Below are positions 26,132-34,431 of a DNA stretch of 50,427 nucleotides, piece by piece (position 1 is the stretch's first letter; the number at the start of each line of letters is the position of its first letter). The translations under genes and the position numbers were made by a program. The notes below the pieces were generated by a model. It was not told where the DNA came from. It ran no database searches and saw nothing but the letters and a program-made list of their open reading frames with translations. Where the stretch lies: positions 1 to 50,427 of the forward strand of contig NZ_JADGMY010000030.1 of assembly GCF_015234515.1 (NCBI RefSeq). The letters are read 5' to 3'. Source of the stretch: Cellulomonas sp. Lineage in GTDB: Bacteria > Actinomycetota > Actinomycetes > Actinomycetales > Cellulomonadaceae.

Positions 26132-26312
26132 GCCCTCCCTGACCCCCTCCCTGACCCCCCTCCCCGACCCCCTCCCTGACGGCGAACTCGACCTTCGGCG
26201 GCTTCTCGGCGTTCGAAAGCCGCCAAAGGTCGAGCTCGGCGGATGGGTTGGGGTGGGTGTGGATGGGTGGGGGGTGGGTGTGGGTGGGTTGGGGGGTGGG
26301 TGTGGGGGGTCG
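26132..26312. repeat. Intergenic palindrome flanked by C-rich and G-rich repeat tracts
   Basis: Between two convergent genes lie, in order: four CCCTCCCTGAC-like units (26132-26180), a hairpin with 21-bp arms at 26184-26204 and 26217-26237 (left arm starts GAACTCGACC, right arm ends GGTCGAGCTC, two mismatches) around a 12-nt loop, and a G-rich tract (26244-26310) with many runs of three or more G. The C and G tracts are complementary enough to extend the hairpin or form a quadruplex. It could be a bidirectional terminator, a repetitive palindromic element, or both. Confidence 0.75.
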
Positions 26313-26325
26313 GTGAGTCGGCGGG

Positions 26326-26778
26326 TCAGCCGGCCAGGCGGGTGCGGACCAGGGCGCTGAGCGCCTTGCCGTCGGCGCGCCCCTGCGCGCGGGCGTTCGC
26401 CTCCTTCATGACCGTCCCCATGTCCTTGAGCGACGACGCCCCGGTGTCGGCGACGACCGCGTCGACCAGGGCGGCGAGCTCGTCGTCGCTCAGGCGCGTC
26501 GGCAGGTACTCGTCGACGATCTGCGCCTCCGCCGTCTCGGTCGCCGCCCGGTCGGCGGCTCCCGCGTCGGCGTAGATCTGCGCAGACTCACGGCGCTTCT
26601 TCGACTCGCGGGCCAGCACCTTGAGGATCTCGTCCTCGCTGAGCTCGCGCGCGACCGTGCCGGCCTTCTCCTCGTGCCGCACGGCTCCGATGAGCTGGCG
26701 CAGGGTGCTGGTGCGCAGGGTGTCGCGCGCCTTGAGGGAGGTGGTCAGGTCGGCGGTCAGTCGGTCGAGGGTGCTCAT
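26326..26778 (-). CDS. GatB/YqeY domain protein
   Basis: This 150-aa protein is a stand-alone YqeY-like domain, related to the tail domain of the amidotransferase subunit GatB. Visible features: KARDTLRTSTLRQLIGAVRHEE, ARESKKRRESAQIYADAG, AETAEAQIVDEYLP, and MGTVMKEANARAQGRADGK near the C terminus, all standard for the family. The function is uncertain; tRNA binding has been suggested from the GatB relationship. Start is ATG 26778 with GGGGAGG 8 nt upstream. Its 3' end faces the palindromic region shared with the MFS gene. Confidence 0.92.
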   Translation of the reverse strand: MSTLDRLTADLTTSLKARDTLRTSTLRQLIGAVRHEEKAGTVARELSEDEILKVLARESKKRRESAQIYADAGAADRAATETAEAQIVDEYLPTRLSDDELAALVDAVVADTGASSLKDMGTVMKEANARAQGRADGKALSALVRTRLAG

Positions 26779-26837
26779 GGGCACATCCTCCCCGGTGTTC
26801 CGGTGCGGGCGCCCGCTGTTTCCTCCTGGCGGTGCGC

Positions 26838-28004
26838 TCACCAGGACGCGGCGACGACGTCCGCGAGCTCGGCCGCCGTCAGCGCGACGGGGTTGCCCCG
26901 CGTGGACGACGCGGCCAGGGCGTCGGCGACGACGGCAGGGACGTCGGCCGCGTCCAGGCCGAGCGCGCCGAGGCCGGGGACACCGATCGCCGCGGTGAGC
27001 TCCGCCAGCCACGCGACCGCGTCGTCCGCCCGGGCGCCGGCCCGGCCCGTCAGGGCCGCCGCCGCGTCGTCGTACCGCGCGAGGCCCGGCCCGCCCGCGT
27101 CCGTGCGCCGCAGCGCCGCGACGTTCGCCGCGGTCGTCGCGGCCAGCACCGCGGCGCACACCTGCCCGTGGGGCGCGCCGAGCCGCCCGCCCAGCGCGGC
27201 GGCCAGACCGTGGACGGCACCCAGCTTCGCGTTCGCGAGCGCCATGCCCGACAGCAGGGCCGCGACCGACAGGTCGGTGCGCGCGTCGACGTCGTCGCCG
27301 TGCTCGACGGCCCGTCGCAGGCTGCGTCCCGCACGCACGAGGCCCTCACGCGCGAGCGGGTCCGTCAGGGCCGTCGCGTACGGCGTCGTGAACGCCTCGA
27401 GGCACTGCGTCAGCGCGTCGGCACCCGACGACGCGGTGAGCGCGGGCGGGCACCCGAGCGTGAGCAGCGGGTCGACCACCGCGACGGCCGGCAGCATCGC
27501 ACGCCCGCGCAGGCTGGCCTTCACGCCGCGGTCCGGGACGCGGACCGGCGCGTTGGCGGTGACCTCGGCGCCCGTCCCGGCCGTGGTGGGCACCGCGACG
27601 ACGGGCAGCGCCACCTCCCCCAGGGGCAGCCCCCGCCCGACGACCTCCAGGTGGTCCAGCACGTCCGTGCCGCCGCGCGCCAGCACCGCGACGCACTTGG
27701 CGAGGTCGAGCACCGACCCGCCACCCCACCCGACGACGACGTCCGGGCGCACCTCGCGCGCGACGGCGACCGCGGCCCGCACGGCGTCGACGTCCGGCTC
27801 GCCGCGGTGCCGGTGGACGGCCGCGGCACCCAGCGCACCGACGTCGGCCGACCGTCCCGCGACGACCAGGACGCGGCTCCCCAGCGCGGTGACGAGGTCC
27901 GGCACCTGCGCCACCGCCCCGGCACCCAGGACGATGCGCCCCGCGGTGGCGAACGTGCTGGCTGCGGGCAGGCCGGGAACGGACGGTGCCGTGCTGGTCG
28001 ACAT
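26838..28004 (-). CDS. Iron-containing alcohol dehydrogenase / maleylacetate reductase-like
   Basis: The 388-aa enzyme belongs to the group III metal-dependent alcohol dehydrogenases. Motifs: VVVGWGGGSVLDLAK near residue 95 (NAD(P) binding), VPTTAGTGAEVTANAPV, SGADALTQCLEAF with a metal-ligand Asp and His-like positions, and MALANAKLGAVHGLAAALGGRLGAPHG, containing the two His metal ligands of the family. The compact length and NAKLGAVHG pattern suit maleylacetate reductase or a short-chain alcohol dehydrogenase; the substrate is not determined. No aromatic degradation genes are nearby. Start ATG 28004 is preceded at 6 nt by TAGCCT. Confidence 0.88.
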   Translation of the reverse strand: MSTSTAPSVPGLPAASTFATAGRIVLGAGAVAQVPDLVTALGSRVLVVAGRSADVGALGAAAVHRHRGEPDVDAVRAAVAVAREVRPDVVVGWGGGSVLDLAKCVAVLARGGTDVLDHLEVVGRGLPLGEVALPVVAVPTTAGTGAEVTANAPVRVPDRGVKASLRGRAMLPAVAVVDPLLTLGCPPALTASSGADALTQCLEAFTTPYATALTDPLAREGLVRAGRSLRRAVEHGDDVDARTDLSVAALLSGMALANAKLGAVHGLAAALGGRLGAPHGQVCAAVLAATTAANVAALRRTDAGGPGLARYDDAAAALTGRAGARADDAVAWLAELTAAIGVPGLGALGLDAADVPAVVADALAASSTRGNPVALTAAELADVVAASW

Positions 28005-28010
28005 GCTCCG

Positions 28011-28016
28011 AGGCTA
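28011..28016 (-). promoter_or_regulatory. Leaderless -10 element
   Basis: On the minus strand TAGCCT lies 6 nt before the ATG at 28004 with no ribosome binding site. It sits in the short gap after the UBP zinc-finger gene, so the dehydrogenase probably has its own promoter. Confidence 0.45.
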
Positions 28017-28036
28017 GGGCCCGACGCGACGGGCGG

Positions 28037-28384
28037 TCACCGGTGCAGCTGCTGGCGCCAGTCCGGCGGGACGCGACCCTCGGGCCCGGGCGTCGGCTGG
28101 TCCAGGGGGTGCGCGAGCGGCGGCGCCAGCTCCGGGCCCTCGGCGTACGTGCCCGCCTCGTAGTCCCACCACCAGTCCTGCCCCGGCTCGTACGAGCGCA
28201 TCAGCGGGTGCCCGGTGGCGCGCCAGTGCGCCGTCCCGTGCTGCCCCGGTGAGCTGTCGCAGCAGCCGACGTGCCCGCAGGCGGCGCACCGGCGCAACGC
28301 CACCCACCAGCCGGACTCCTGCTCGCACTCGACGCAGCCGGGGCCGCTGGGCGGGATGCTCGGGTCGATCGCGGGAACGCTCAT
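28037..28384 (-). CDS. UBP-type zinc-finger protein
   Basis: This 115-aa protein has the ZnF-UBP pattern: CVECEQESGWWVALRRCAAC, GHVGCCDSSPGQHGTAHWR and HPLMRSYEPGQDWWWDYE, supplying the spaced Cys and His ligands and the conserved Trp residues. In eukaryotes this domain binds the free C terminus of ubiquitin; actinobacteria have many stand-alone copies of unknown role. The ATG at 28384 is chosen because GGAGG lies 8 nt upstream; a GTG at 28393 is in frame but too close to that site. It is followed on the same strand by the alcohol dehydrogenase gene. Confidence 0.9.
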   Translation of the reverse strand: MSVPAIDPSIPPSGPGCVECEQESGWWVALRRCAACGHVGCCDSSPGQHGTAHWRATGHPLMRSYEPGQDWWWDYEAGTYAEGPELAPPLAHPLDQPTPGPEGRVPPDWRQQLHR

Positions 28385-28596
28385 GGTGGTCACCTCCGGG
28401 TGCCCGTCCAGTGTGCGCCTGCACGCCCGGTCCGCATCCGGTGCGCGTGGCGGCGGACCGCCGGTCCCGTACGCCGGTCACGAGCCGCACGTCATCCCGC
28501 AGGGGGACGGGACATCGCCCGACACCCCCGCCGTGGGTGGAGCAGCCCGCAGCGACGTGCCACCGTGGCCTGCGCACGTCGAGACCTCGGGGGGAG

Positions 28597-28624
28597 TTGC
28601 CCGCCCCACCCCCACGCCTAGCGT
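28597..28624 (+). promoter_or_regulatory. Promoter of the D,D-dipeptidase operon (leaderless)
   Basis: TAGCGT at 28619-28624 lies 7 nt before the GTG at 28632; TTGCCC at 28597-28602, 16 nt upstream of the -10, is a plausible -35. The rest of the 247-bp divergent region (28385-28631) shows no other clear element. Confidence 0.55.
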
Positions 28625-28631
28625 CGCTGCC

Positions 28632-29270
28632 GTGCCCTTGACCAGCAACGACGTCCTCCTGCACGACCCGCGTGTCGCGGCCGTGCCGCTCGCCGAGAGC
28701 GGCGAGCCCCTCGTCGGCACCTGCCTGCCCCGCCTGCCCGGCAGCGGTGGACCGCAAGGGTCCCGCGTCCGGGCGACGGTCGCCCGGCGCCTGGCCCTGG
28801 CGCGCGCCGCACTGCCCGCCGGCATGCACCTCGTCCTCGCCGAGGGGTGGCGCAGCCCTGCCGCCCAGGCCGAGATCATCGCCCGGTACCGGTCCCGCGT
28901 GCGGCTCGACCACCCCACCGCGACGGACGACGAGGTCGACCGGCTCACCAGCCGCTACGTCGCGCCCTTGGCCGTCGCGCCGCACGTCGCCGGCGCCGCC
29001 GTGGACGTGACCCTCGTCGACGACACCGGCCGGGAGCTGGACCTGGGGTGCCCGCTGGACGCCACGCCGGAGGAGAGCGACGGCCGCTGCTTCACCGACG
29101 CCCCCGTCCCGCCCGCCGCCCGCGCCCTGCGCACCGCGCTGTCCGCGGCCATGACCGGCGCAGGCTTCGTCAACTACCCCACGGAGTGGTGGCACTGGAG
29201 CTACGGGGACCGCTACTGGGCGCTCGTCACCGGCAGCCCGGCCGCCCTCTACGGGCCGGTGACGGCGTGA
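28632..29270 (+). CDS. D-Ala-D-Ala dipeptidase (peptidase M15D, VanX/DdpX-like)
   Basis: A zinc peptidase that should split D-Ala-D-Ala. In the 212-aa protein, LVLAEGWRSPAAQ supplies the conserved Arg (about 73), VAPHVAGAAVDVTLVD the zinc ligands His118 and Asp125, and NYPTEWWHWSYGD the catalytic Glu185 and ligand His188. VanX-specific features such as LDLGCPLDATPEES (metal-proximal loop) are present. There is no signal peptide, so it is cytoplasmic, as in VanX and unlike secreted carboxypeptidases. The GTG start at 28632 is fixed by the TAGCGT box. Its stop overlaps the next start (GTGA), and it heads a four-gene operon with racemase, ligase and acyltransferase. Confidence 0.88.
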   Translation: MPLTSNDVLLHDPRVAAVPLAESGEPLVGTCLPRLPGSGGPQGSRVRATVARRLALARAALPAGMHLVLAEGWRSPAAQAEIIARYRSRVRLDHPTATDDEVDRLTSRYVAPLAVAPHVAGAAVDVTLVDDTGRELDLGCPLDATPEESDGRCFTDAPVPPAARALRTALSAAMTGAGFVNYPTEWWHWSYGDRYWALVTGSPAALYGPVTA

Positions 29271-30454
29271 GCACGACGCTCTGCCCGCCGGGCGCCGCCC
29301 CCGTCGCCGTGGCCCGCACCCGGCCCGTCCTGACCGTGCGGCTCGACGCGGTCGCGCACAACACGCGCCTGCTGGCCGCGTCCGCACGGCGGCTCATGGC
29401 CGTCGTCAAGGCGGACGGGTTCGGGCTCGGCGCCGTCGACGTCGCGCGCACCGCGCTCGACAACGGCGCCCAGGCCCTGGGCGTCGCGACCCTGGCCGAG
29501 GCGGTCGAGCTGCGCCTGGCAGGTGTCGGCGCACCCCTCCTGAGCTGGCTCGACGCACCGGGCGCCGACATGTCGGACGCGGTGCTGCACGGTGTCGACG
29601 TCGCGGTGCCGAGCGCCGCGCACCTCGACGCCGCCGCGTGGGCGGCACGCCGGCTGGACCGCGTCGTCGACGTCCACCTGTTCCTCGACTGCGGCACCGC
29701 ACGTGACGGCTGCCCACCCGAGCTGTGGCCCGCCCTGTGCGCGGCTGCCCGCCAGGCGGAGCGCGCCGGGACCGTGCGGGTCGTGGGCATCATGGGGCAC
29801 CTGGCCTGCGCGGCGGGCCTCGACGCCGAGGCCAACGCGGCCGCCACGCGGCGGTTCGTGCGCGGCGTGGAGCACGCGCACGCCGCGGGGCTGCGTCCCG
29901 TGCTGCGCCACCTGGGCGCCACGGCCGCCGTGCTCGGGCTGCCGGGCACGGCCTTCGACCTGTCGCGCGTCGGCGCCGGCCTGGTGGGCATCGACACGAC
30001 CGGACGGCACCCCGTGCTGCGCGGAGCCGCGCACGTGACCGCGCCCGTCGTGCAGGTGCGCGACGTCGGCGCCGGTATCGGCGTGGGGTACGACCACACG
30101 TACCGGACGTCGGCGCCCACGCGGCTGGCGCTGCTGCCCCTCGGGTACGCCGACGGGCTCCCGGTGAGCGCGTCGGGGCGTGCCGAGGTCCTCGTGCACG
30201 GTCGGCGTCGTCCGCTCGCCGGGCGCGTCTCGATGGACCAGGTCGTCGTCGACGTGGGCGACCTGCCCGTGCAGCCCGGGGACGTCGTGACCGTCATCGG
30301 CACCGACGGCCCGGCACCCACGCTCACCGACTGGGCCGGCTGGGCGGGCACCCTCCCCCACGAGCTGCTCACCGGCCTGGGGCGGCGGCTCGTGCGCCGC
30401 GTCGTCCCGGCACCCCCGACACCCCCACCGACCGTCCCCGAGGAGCACCCGTGA
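29267..30454 (+). CDS. Alanine racemase-fold PLP enzyme (alanine or serine racemase)
   Basis: The 395-aa protein has the fold type III racemase layout. Residues 20-60 include LTVRLDAVAHNTRLL and MAVVKADGFGLG with the PLP Lys48 (the usual VVKADAYGHG is altered). DVHLFLDCGTARDGC and VGIMGHLACA follow in the barrel; GVGYDHTYRT holds the second catalytic base, Tyr275; LLPLGYADGLP and GRVSMDQVVVDV form the C-terminal beta domain. The altered motifs suggest it is not the housekeeping alr and may racemise Ala, Ser or another amino acid. It starts at GTG 29267 inside the dipeptidase stop codon and ends overlapping the ligase start. The combination resembles the catalytic half of VanT. Confidence 0.85.
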   Translation: MSTTLCPPGAAPVAVARTRPVLTVRLDAVAHNTRLLAASARRLMAVVKADGFGLGAVDVARTALDNGAQALGVATLAEAVELRLAGVGAPLLSWLDAPGADMSDAVLHGVDVAVPSAAHLDAAAWAARRLDRVVDVHLFLDCGTARDGCPPELWPALCAAARQAERAGTVRVVGIMGHLACAAGLDAEANAAATRRFVRGVEHAHAAGLRPVLRHLGATAAVLGLPGTAFDLSRVGAGLVGIDTTGRHPVLRGAAHVTAPVVQVRDVGAGIGVGYDHTYRTSAPTRLALLPLGYADGLPVSASGRAEVLVHGRRRPLAGRVSMDQVVVDVGDLPVQPGDVVTVIGTDGPAPTLTDWAGWAGTLPHELLTGLGRRLVRRVVPAPPTPPPTVPEEHP

Positions 30455-31455
30455 CCACGTCCGACCTGCAGCACCGCGCCCCGACCCCGCCGCACGCGCC
30501 CGTGTGCCGCGTCGCCGTCGTGGGGGGCGGCGCCAACGCCGAGCACGACGTGTCGCTCGCGAGCGCCGCAGCGGTGCGCGACGCCCTGGCGCCCACGCAC
30601 GACGTCGTCGCCCTCACCATCGGACGGGACGGCACGTGGTCGGGTGAGCACGGCACCCTGTCCTTCGCGGAGGCGGTCGCCGTCGTCGCGACGTGCGACG
30701 TGCTGCTGCCCGCGGTGCACGGCCCGCGCGGCGAGGACGGGACGCTCGCGGCCCTGGCCGACCTGGCGGGCGTCGCGTGCGTCGGATCCGGCGTGCGGGC
30801 CGGGGCCGTCGGCATGGACAAGTGGGTGACCAAGCTGGTCGCCGCCGCGGTCGGTGTCGCCGTCGCCGACGGCCGGGTCGTGCGGGACGTCGCCGAGGCG
30901 TGCGCGGACCCGCGCCTGCCCGCGGTCGTCAAGCCCGTGGCGTGCGGGTCCAGCCACGGGGTGCGTCGCGTCGACACGCTCACCGAGCTCCGCGAGGCCG
31001 TCGCGGCCGCCCTCGAGCTGGACGACCGCGCCCTCGTCGAGGAGGTCGTGGTCGGCCGGGAGATCGACGTCGCGGTCCTGCGCCGCGCGGACGGCACGAC
31101 CGTGGTCTCCCCGCCGCTGGAGATCGGGCACGCCGGCGCCGTGTTCGACACGGCCACCAAGTACGACGGCACCGCCCGGTTCGTCGTCCCCGCCGTCCTC
31201 GACGCCGCGGACGCCGAGCGGCTCGCGGCGGACGCGCGCACCGTCGTCGACGCGCTCGGCTGCGAGGGCGTCGCCCGCGTCGACTTCTTCCTCACCGCGG
31301 ACGGCCCGGTGCTCAACGAGGTCAACACGATGCCGGGGCTCACGGCGCACTCGCAGGTGCCGCAGATGTTCGCGGCGGTCGGCATGACGTATCCCGAGCT
31401 GGTGGCCGAGCTCGTGGCGCAGGCCCGGGCACGGCACGCGTCGCGCGCGTGGTGA
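30451..31455 (+). CDS. D-Alanine-D-X ligase (ATP-grasp, Ddl/Van family)
   Basis: The 334-aa ATP-grasp enzyme joins D-Ala to a second D-residue. Motifs: VVGGGANAEHDVSLASA near the N terminus with the conserved Glu, PAVHGPRGEDGTL, MDKWVTKL, AVVKPVACGSSHGV (ATP binding), an omega loop with FDTATKYDGTAR, VARVDFFLT and NEVNTMPGLTAHS (metal binding). The Lys-Tyr of the omega loop is kept, as in D-Ala-D-Ala and D-Ala-D-Ser ligases and unlike VanA-type D-Ala-D-Lac ligases. The second substrate remains undetermined. It starts at GTG 30451 overlapping the racemase stop and itself overlaps the next start, so four products are made in coupled fashion. Confidence 0.9.
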   Translation: MTTSDLQHRAPTPPHAPVCRVAVVGGGANAEHDVSLASAAAVRDALAPTHDVVALTIGRDGTWSGEHGTLSFAEAVAVVATCDVLLPAVHGPRGEDGTLAALADLAGVACVGSGVRAGAVGMDKWVTKLVAAAVGVAVADGRVVRDVAEACADPRLPAVVKPVACGSSHGVRRVDTLTELREAVAAALELDDRALVEEVVVGREIDVAVLRRADGTTVVSPPLEIGHAGAVFDTATKYDGTARFVVPAVLDAADAERLAADARTVVDALGCEGVARVDFFLTADGPVLNEVNTMPGLTAHSQVPQMFAAVGMTYPELVAELVAQARARHASRAW

Positions 31456-32471
31456 GCGCACGCGTCGGCGCGTGGGACGCGCTGCGGGGCGCCGCCATCG
31501 CGCTGGTCATGCTGCGGCACGCGTGGCCCGACGTGTTCCCGGGGGCGGGCGTCGTCGGGGTGGTCATGTTCTTCGCGCTGTCCGGGCACCTGATCACGGG
31601 GCTGCTGGTGGACGAGGCCGCCGCCACGGGCCGGGTGGACCTGCGTCGCTTCTGGCTGCGGCGGGCGCGGCGCCTGGTGCCCGCGCTGCTCGTGCTCGTC
31701 GTCGGGTTCGTGCTGGTCACCCTCACGCTGGACCCGCTCGGGGACAGCGGGACCCTGCCGCGGACGGTCGCGGTGTCGCTCACCTACACCGCCAACCTGC
31801 CGTACGTCGGCCTCGTGGGTGTGAGCCCTGCGATCTACCACCTGTGGACGCTGGCGACCGAGGAGCAGTTCTACCTGCTGTGGCCGCTGGTGATCGTGCT
31901 GGCGGTGCGCGCGCGGCGGCTGCGGACGGGGCTGGTGCTGGCGGGGCTCGCGTCGGCCGCACTGTGCGTCCTGACGGTCGTGTGGTTCCGTGACGACCCC
32001 GACGCCGCGTACCCGCTGGCGACGTCGTGGATCGGGTGCTTCGTGATCGGTGCGGCGTCCCGCGTGACGCAGGACCGGTGGCCGGCGGCCTGGCGGGGCC
32101 GGCACGCGGTGGTCGCCGCCCTGACGCTGGTCGTCGCCCTGACGGCCACCGACCTGCGCGGGCACGCGGCGACGTACCTGGTGGCCGGGCCGGCGGTGGC
32201 GGTCGCGACCGTCGTGCTCATGCAGGCGTGGCGCGGCCACGTCACCCCGGCACCCGTGTGGCGTCCGCTCGTCGCGCTCGGCACGGTGTCCTACGCCGCG
32301 TACCTGTGGAACTACCCGCTGACGCTGTGGCTGCGCCCCGTCCTCGACGACGCCGCGGGCCTGGTCGCCCTGCCCGCGACCGTCCTGGCGGCGACGGCGA
32401 GCTGGTGGCTGGTGGAGCGACCGGTGCAGCGGCGCGGCCGGCCGGCCGTTCCCCGCGTCCACGTCGGGTAG
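31452..32471 (+). CDS. Membrane acyltransferase family 3 protein
   Basis: A 339-aa integral membrane protein with about ten hydrophobic segments. The N terminus GAWDALRGAAIALVMLRHAWP holds the Arg and His of the OafA/YrhL acyltransferase-3 family; VVMFFALSGHLITGLLVDE, FWLRRARRLVPALLV and WTLATEEQFYLLWPLVIV are the other hallmarks. It likely transfers acyl groups to an extracytoplasmic sugar or wall component. The same family forms the membrane half of VanT serine racemase, and this gene is the fourth coupled gene after a dipeptidase, racemase and ligase. GTG start at 31452 overlaps the ligase stop (GTGA). Confidence 0.88.
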   Translation: MSARVGAWDALRGAAIALVMLRHAWPDVFPGAGVVGVVMFFALSGHLITGLLVDEAAATGRVDLRRFWLRRARRLVPALLVLVVGFVLVTLTLDPLGDSGTLPRTVAVSLTYTANLPYVGLVGVSPAIYHLWTLATEEQFYLLWPLVIVLAVRARRLRTGLVLAGLASAALCVLTVVWFRDDPDAAYPLATSWIGCFVIGAASRVTQDRWPAAWRGRHAVVAALTLVVALTATDLRGHAATYLVAGPAVAVATVVLMQAWRGHVTPAPVWRPLVALGTVSYAAYLWNYPLTLWLRPVLDDAAGLVALPATVLAATASWWLVERPVQRRGRPAVPRVHVG

Positions 32472-32805
32472 CCCTGGACCACGACGTCCTCGATGCCGAC
32501 GGCCGGTTGGTGTGCCGGATCCCCCGAGCATCCCGCGCCGGCGGAGTCCTCAGAATCACATGCCGGGGTGACATTCGTGTTTCCGGACAAGAATCGTCGG
32601 TATCGCGCGCGCGTCATTTGTTTCGAGCGCGTTAACCCCGGCCACAGTTGGATAACAACGCGTTGCATGCCCCCTGCAACTATTTCTCGCCACCGCCGGT
32701 TCACCTACTCTCACCGCGTCCACACCACGGACCGCGACGCGCCACCCCACCCCGCGGCGGGCGTCATCCGGCGGACACCGACACCGCCTTCGACCGGAGG
32801 AACTC
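32472..32805 (+). promoter_or_regulatory. Upstream region of the oligopeptide transport operon
   Basis: No gene fits this 334-bp gap, which is visibly richer in A/T than its surroundings at 32560-32710. It contains an inverted repeat GTTGCA (32662-32667), 7 nt, TGCAAC (32675-32680), preceded by a smaller one, GTTG GATAA CAAC (32648-32660), both of operator size. TACTCT at 32706-32711 is a plausible -10. A leader of about 90 nt follows, ending in CGGAGGAA just before the ATG at 32806. The cognate regulator is unknown. Confidence 0.45.
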
Positions 32806-34425
32806 ATGACAAGCAGGCGCCTCGCAGCTCTCACCGCCCTCGGCCTGACCGGGGCGCTCGCCCTGACGGCCTGTGCGTCCGACGCGGACCCGCAAGCCGC
32901 GCCGAGCGACGCGAGCGGCGGCATCGTCACCGTCCACAACGGCGAGCCGCAGAACCCGCTGATCCCGACCATGACCAACGAGGTCAACGGCGCCCTCGCG
33001 GTGCAGAACCTGTTCGCCGGGCTCGTGTACTACGACGCCGAGGGGGGCGTGCACAACGAGGTCGCCGAGTCGATCGAGTCGCCGGACAACCAGACCTGGA
33101 CGATCACGATCGCCGACGGGTGGACCTTCGGCGACGGCACCCCGGTGACCGCCGAGAGCTTCGCGAAGGCCTGGGACTACGGCGCCGCACTGGACAACAA
33201 GCAGAGCCTGTCGTACTTCTTCGAGCCCATCACCGGCTTCTCGTACGACGAGAACACCTCCCTGATCGAGGCCGGCGGCCTCGTGGTCGAGGACGACAGC
33301 ACGCTGGTGGTGTCCCTGGCGCAGCCGGAGTCGGACTTCCCGATCCGCCTGGGCTACGCGGCGTTCTTCCCGCTCCCGGAGTCGTTCTTCGAGGACCCCG
33401 AGGCGTTCGGCGAGGCACCGGTGGGCAACGGCCCGTACGTGCTCGAGTCGTGGGAGCACGACTCGAGCATCTCGTTGGCGCCGAACCCGGACTACACCGG
33501 CAACCGCGCACCGCAGAACGCGGGCCTCGAGCTCGTCGCGTACACCGACGAGGACTCGGCGTACAACGACCTGCTGGCCGGCGAGCTCGACATCATCAAG
33601 AACGTGCCGTCGTCGGCGTTCGCGACGTTCGAGGACGAGCTCGAGGGCAGGTCGGTGAACCAGCCGGCGGCCGTCATCCAGGTGATGACCGTCCCCGAGT
33701 GGCTGCCGGAGTTCCAGGGCGACGCCGGCATGCTGCGCCGCCAGGCGGTGTCCCACGCGATCGACCGGGCGGCGGTCACCGAGACGATCTTCTCCGGGTC
33801 GCGCACCCCCGCCACGGACTTCACGTCCCCGGTGATCGACGGCTGGACCGAGGACATCCCGGGCAACGACGTGCTCGACTACGACGCCGACCTCGCCGCC
33901 GACCTGTGGGCACAGGCCGAGACGCTCGCGCCGCTGGGCGACTACACGCTGCAGATCGCCTCGAACGCCGACTCCGACCACCAGACCTGGGTCGACGCGG
34001 TGTGCAACAACATCCGCACGGTGCTGGAGATCGGCTGCGAGTTCTTCCCGTACCCGACCTTCGACGAGTACCTCGACGCGCGCGACTCCGGCACCGTGCC
34101 GGGGCTGTTCCGGGGTGGCTGGCAGGCCGACTACCCGGCCATGAGCAACTTCCTCGGCCCGATCTACGGCACCGGGGCGGGCTCGAACGACGGCCAGTGG
34201 TCCAACGCGGCCTTCGACGCCAAGCTCGCCGAGGCGAGCGGGGCCACCGAGCCGGACGACGCGGTCGAGCTCTACATGGAGGCCGAGGCCATCCTGTTCG
34301 AGAACCTGCCCGGCATCCCGCTCTGGTACAACAACGCCACCGGCGGCTGGGCCGACACGGTCGACGACGTCGCGTTCGGCTGGGACTCCGACCCGATCCT
34401 CTACCAGGTCACCAAGAGCGAGTGA
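32806..34425 (+). CDS. Oligopeptide/dipeptide ABC transporter substrate-binding lipoprotein
   Basis: The 539-aa protein has a lipoprotein signal (LGLTGALALTAC, lipid-modified Cys at about residue 23) and a family 5 extracellular solute-binding domain: GEPQNPLIPTMTNEVNGALAVQNLF at the start, VAESIESPDNQTWTITIADGWTFGDGTPVTAESFAKAWDY (split here by position only), LRRQAVSHAIDR, and a C-terminal FRGGWQADYPAMSNFL. It captures peptides outside the membrane and delivers them to the permeases encoded downstream. Start ATG 32806 has CGGAGGAA 5-6 nt upstream. A stable hairpin separates this gene from the permeases, which may keep its transcript more abundant. Confidence 0.92.
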   Translation: MTSRRLAALTALGLTGALALTACASDADPQAAPSDASGGIVTVHNGEPQNPLIPTMTNEVNGALAVQNLFAGLVYYDAEGGVHNEVAESIESPDNQTWTITIADGWTFGDGTPVTAESFAKAWDYGAALDNKQSLSYFFEPITGFSYDENTSLIEAGGLVVEDDSTLVVSLAQPESDFPIRLGYAAFFPLPESFFEDPEAFGEAPVGNGPYVLESWEHDSSISLAPNPDYTGNRAPQNAGLELVAYTDEDSAYNDLLAGELDIIKNVPSSAFATFEDELEGRSVNQPAAVIQVMTVPEWLPEFQGDAGMLRRQAVSHAIDRAAVTETIFSGSRTPATDFTSPVIDGWTEDIPGNDVLDYDADLAADLWAQAETLAPLGDYTLQIASNADSDHQTWVDAVCNNIRTVLEIGCEFFPYPTFDEYLDARDSGTVPGLFRGGWQADYPAMSNFLGPIYGTGAGSNDGQWSNAAFDAKLAEASGATEPDDAVELYMEAEAILFENLPGIPLWYNNATGGWADTVDDVAFGWDSDPILYQVTKSE

Positions 34426-34431
34426 CGCCGC

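Noticed and set aside
30369..32531. 720-aa open frame on the minus strand
   Set aside because: It mirrors the racemase-end, ligase and acyltransferase genes; long antisense frames are expected with extreme third-position G/C, and its Arg/Pro/Thr-rich product matches no family.
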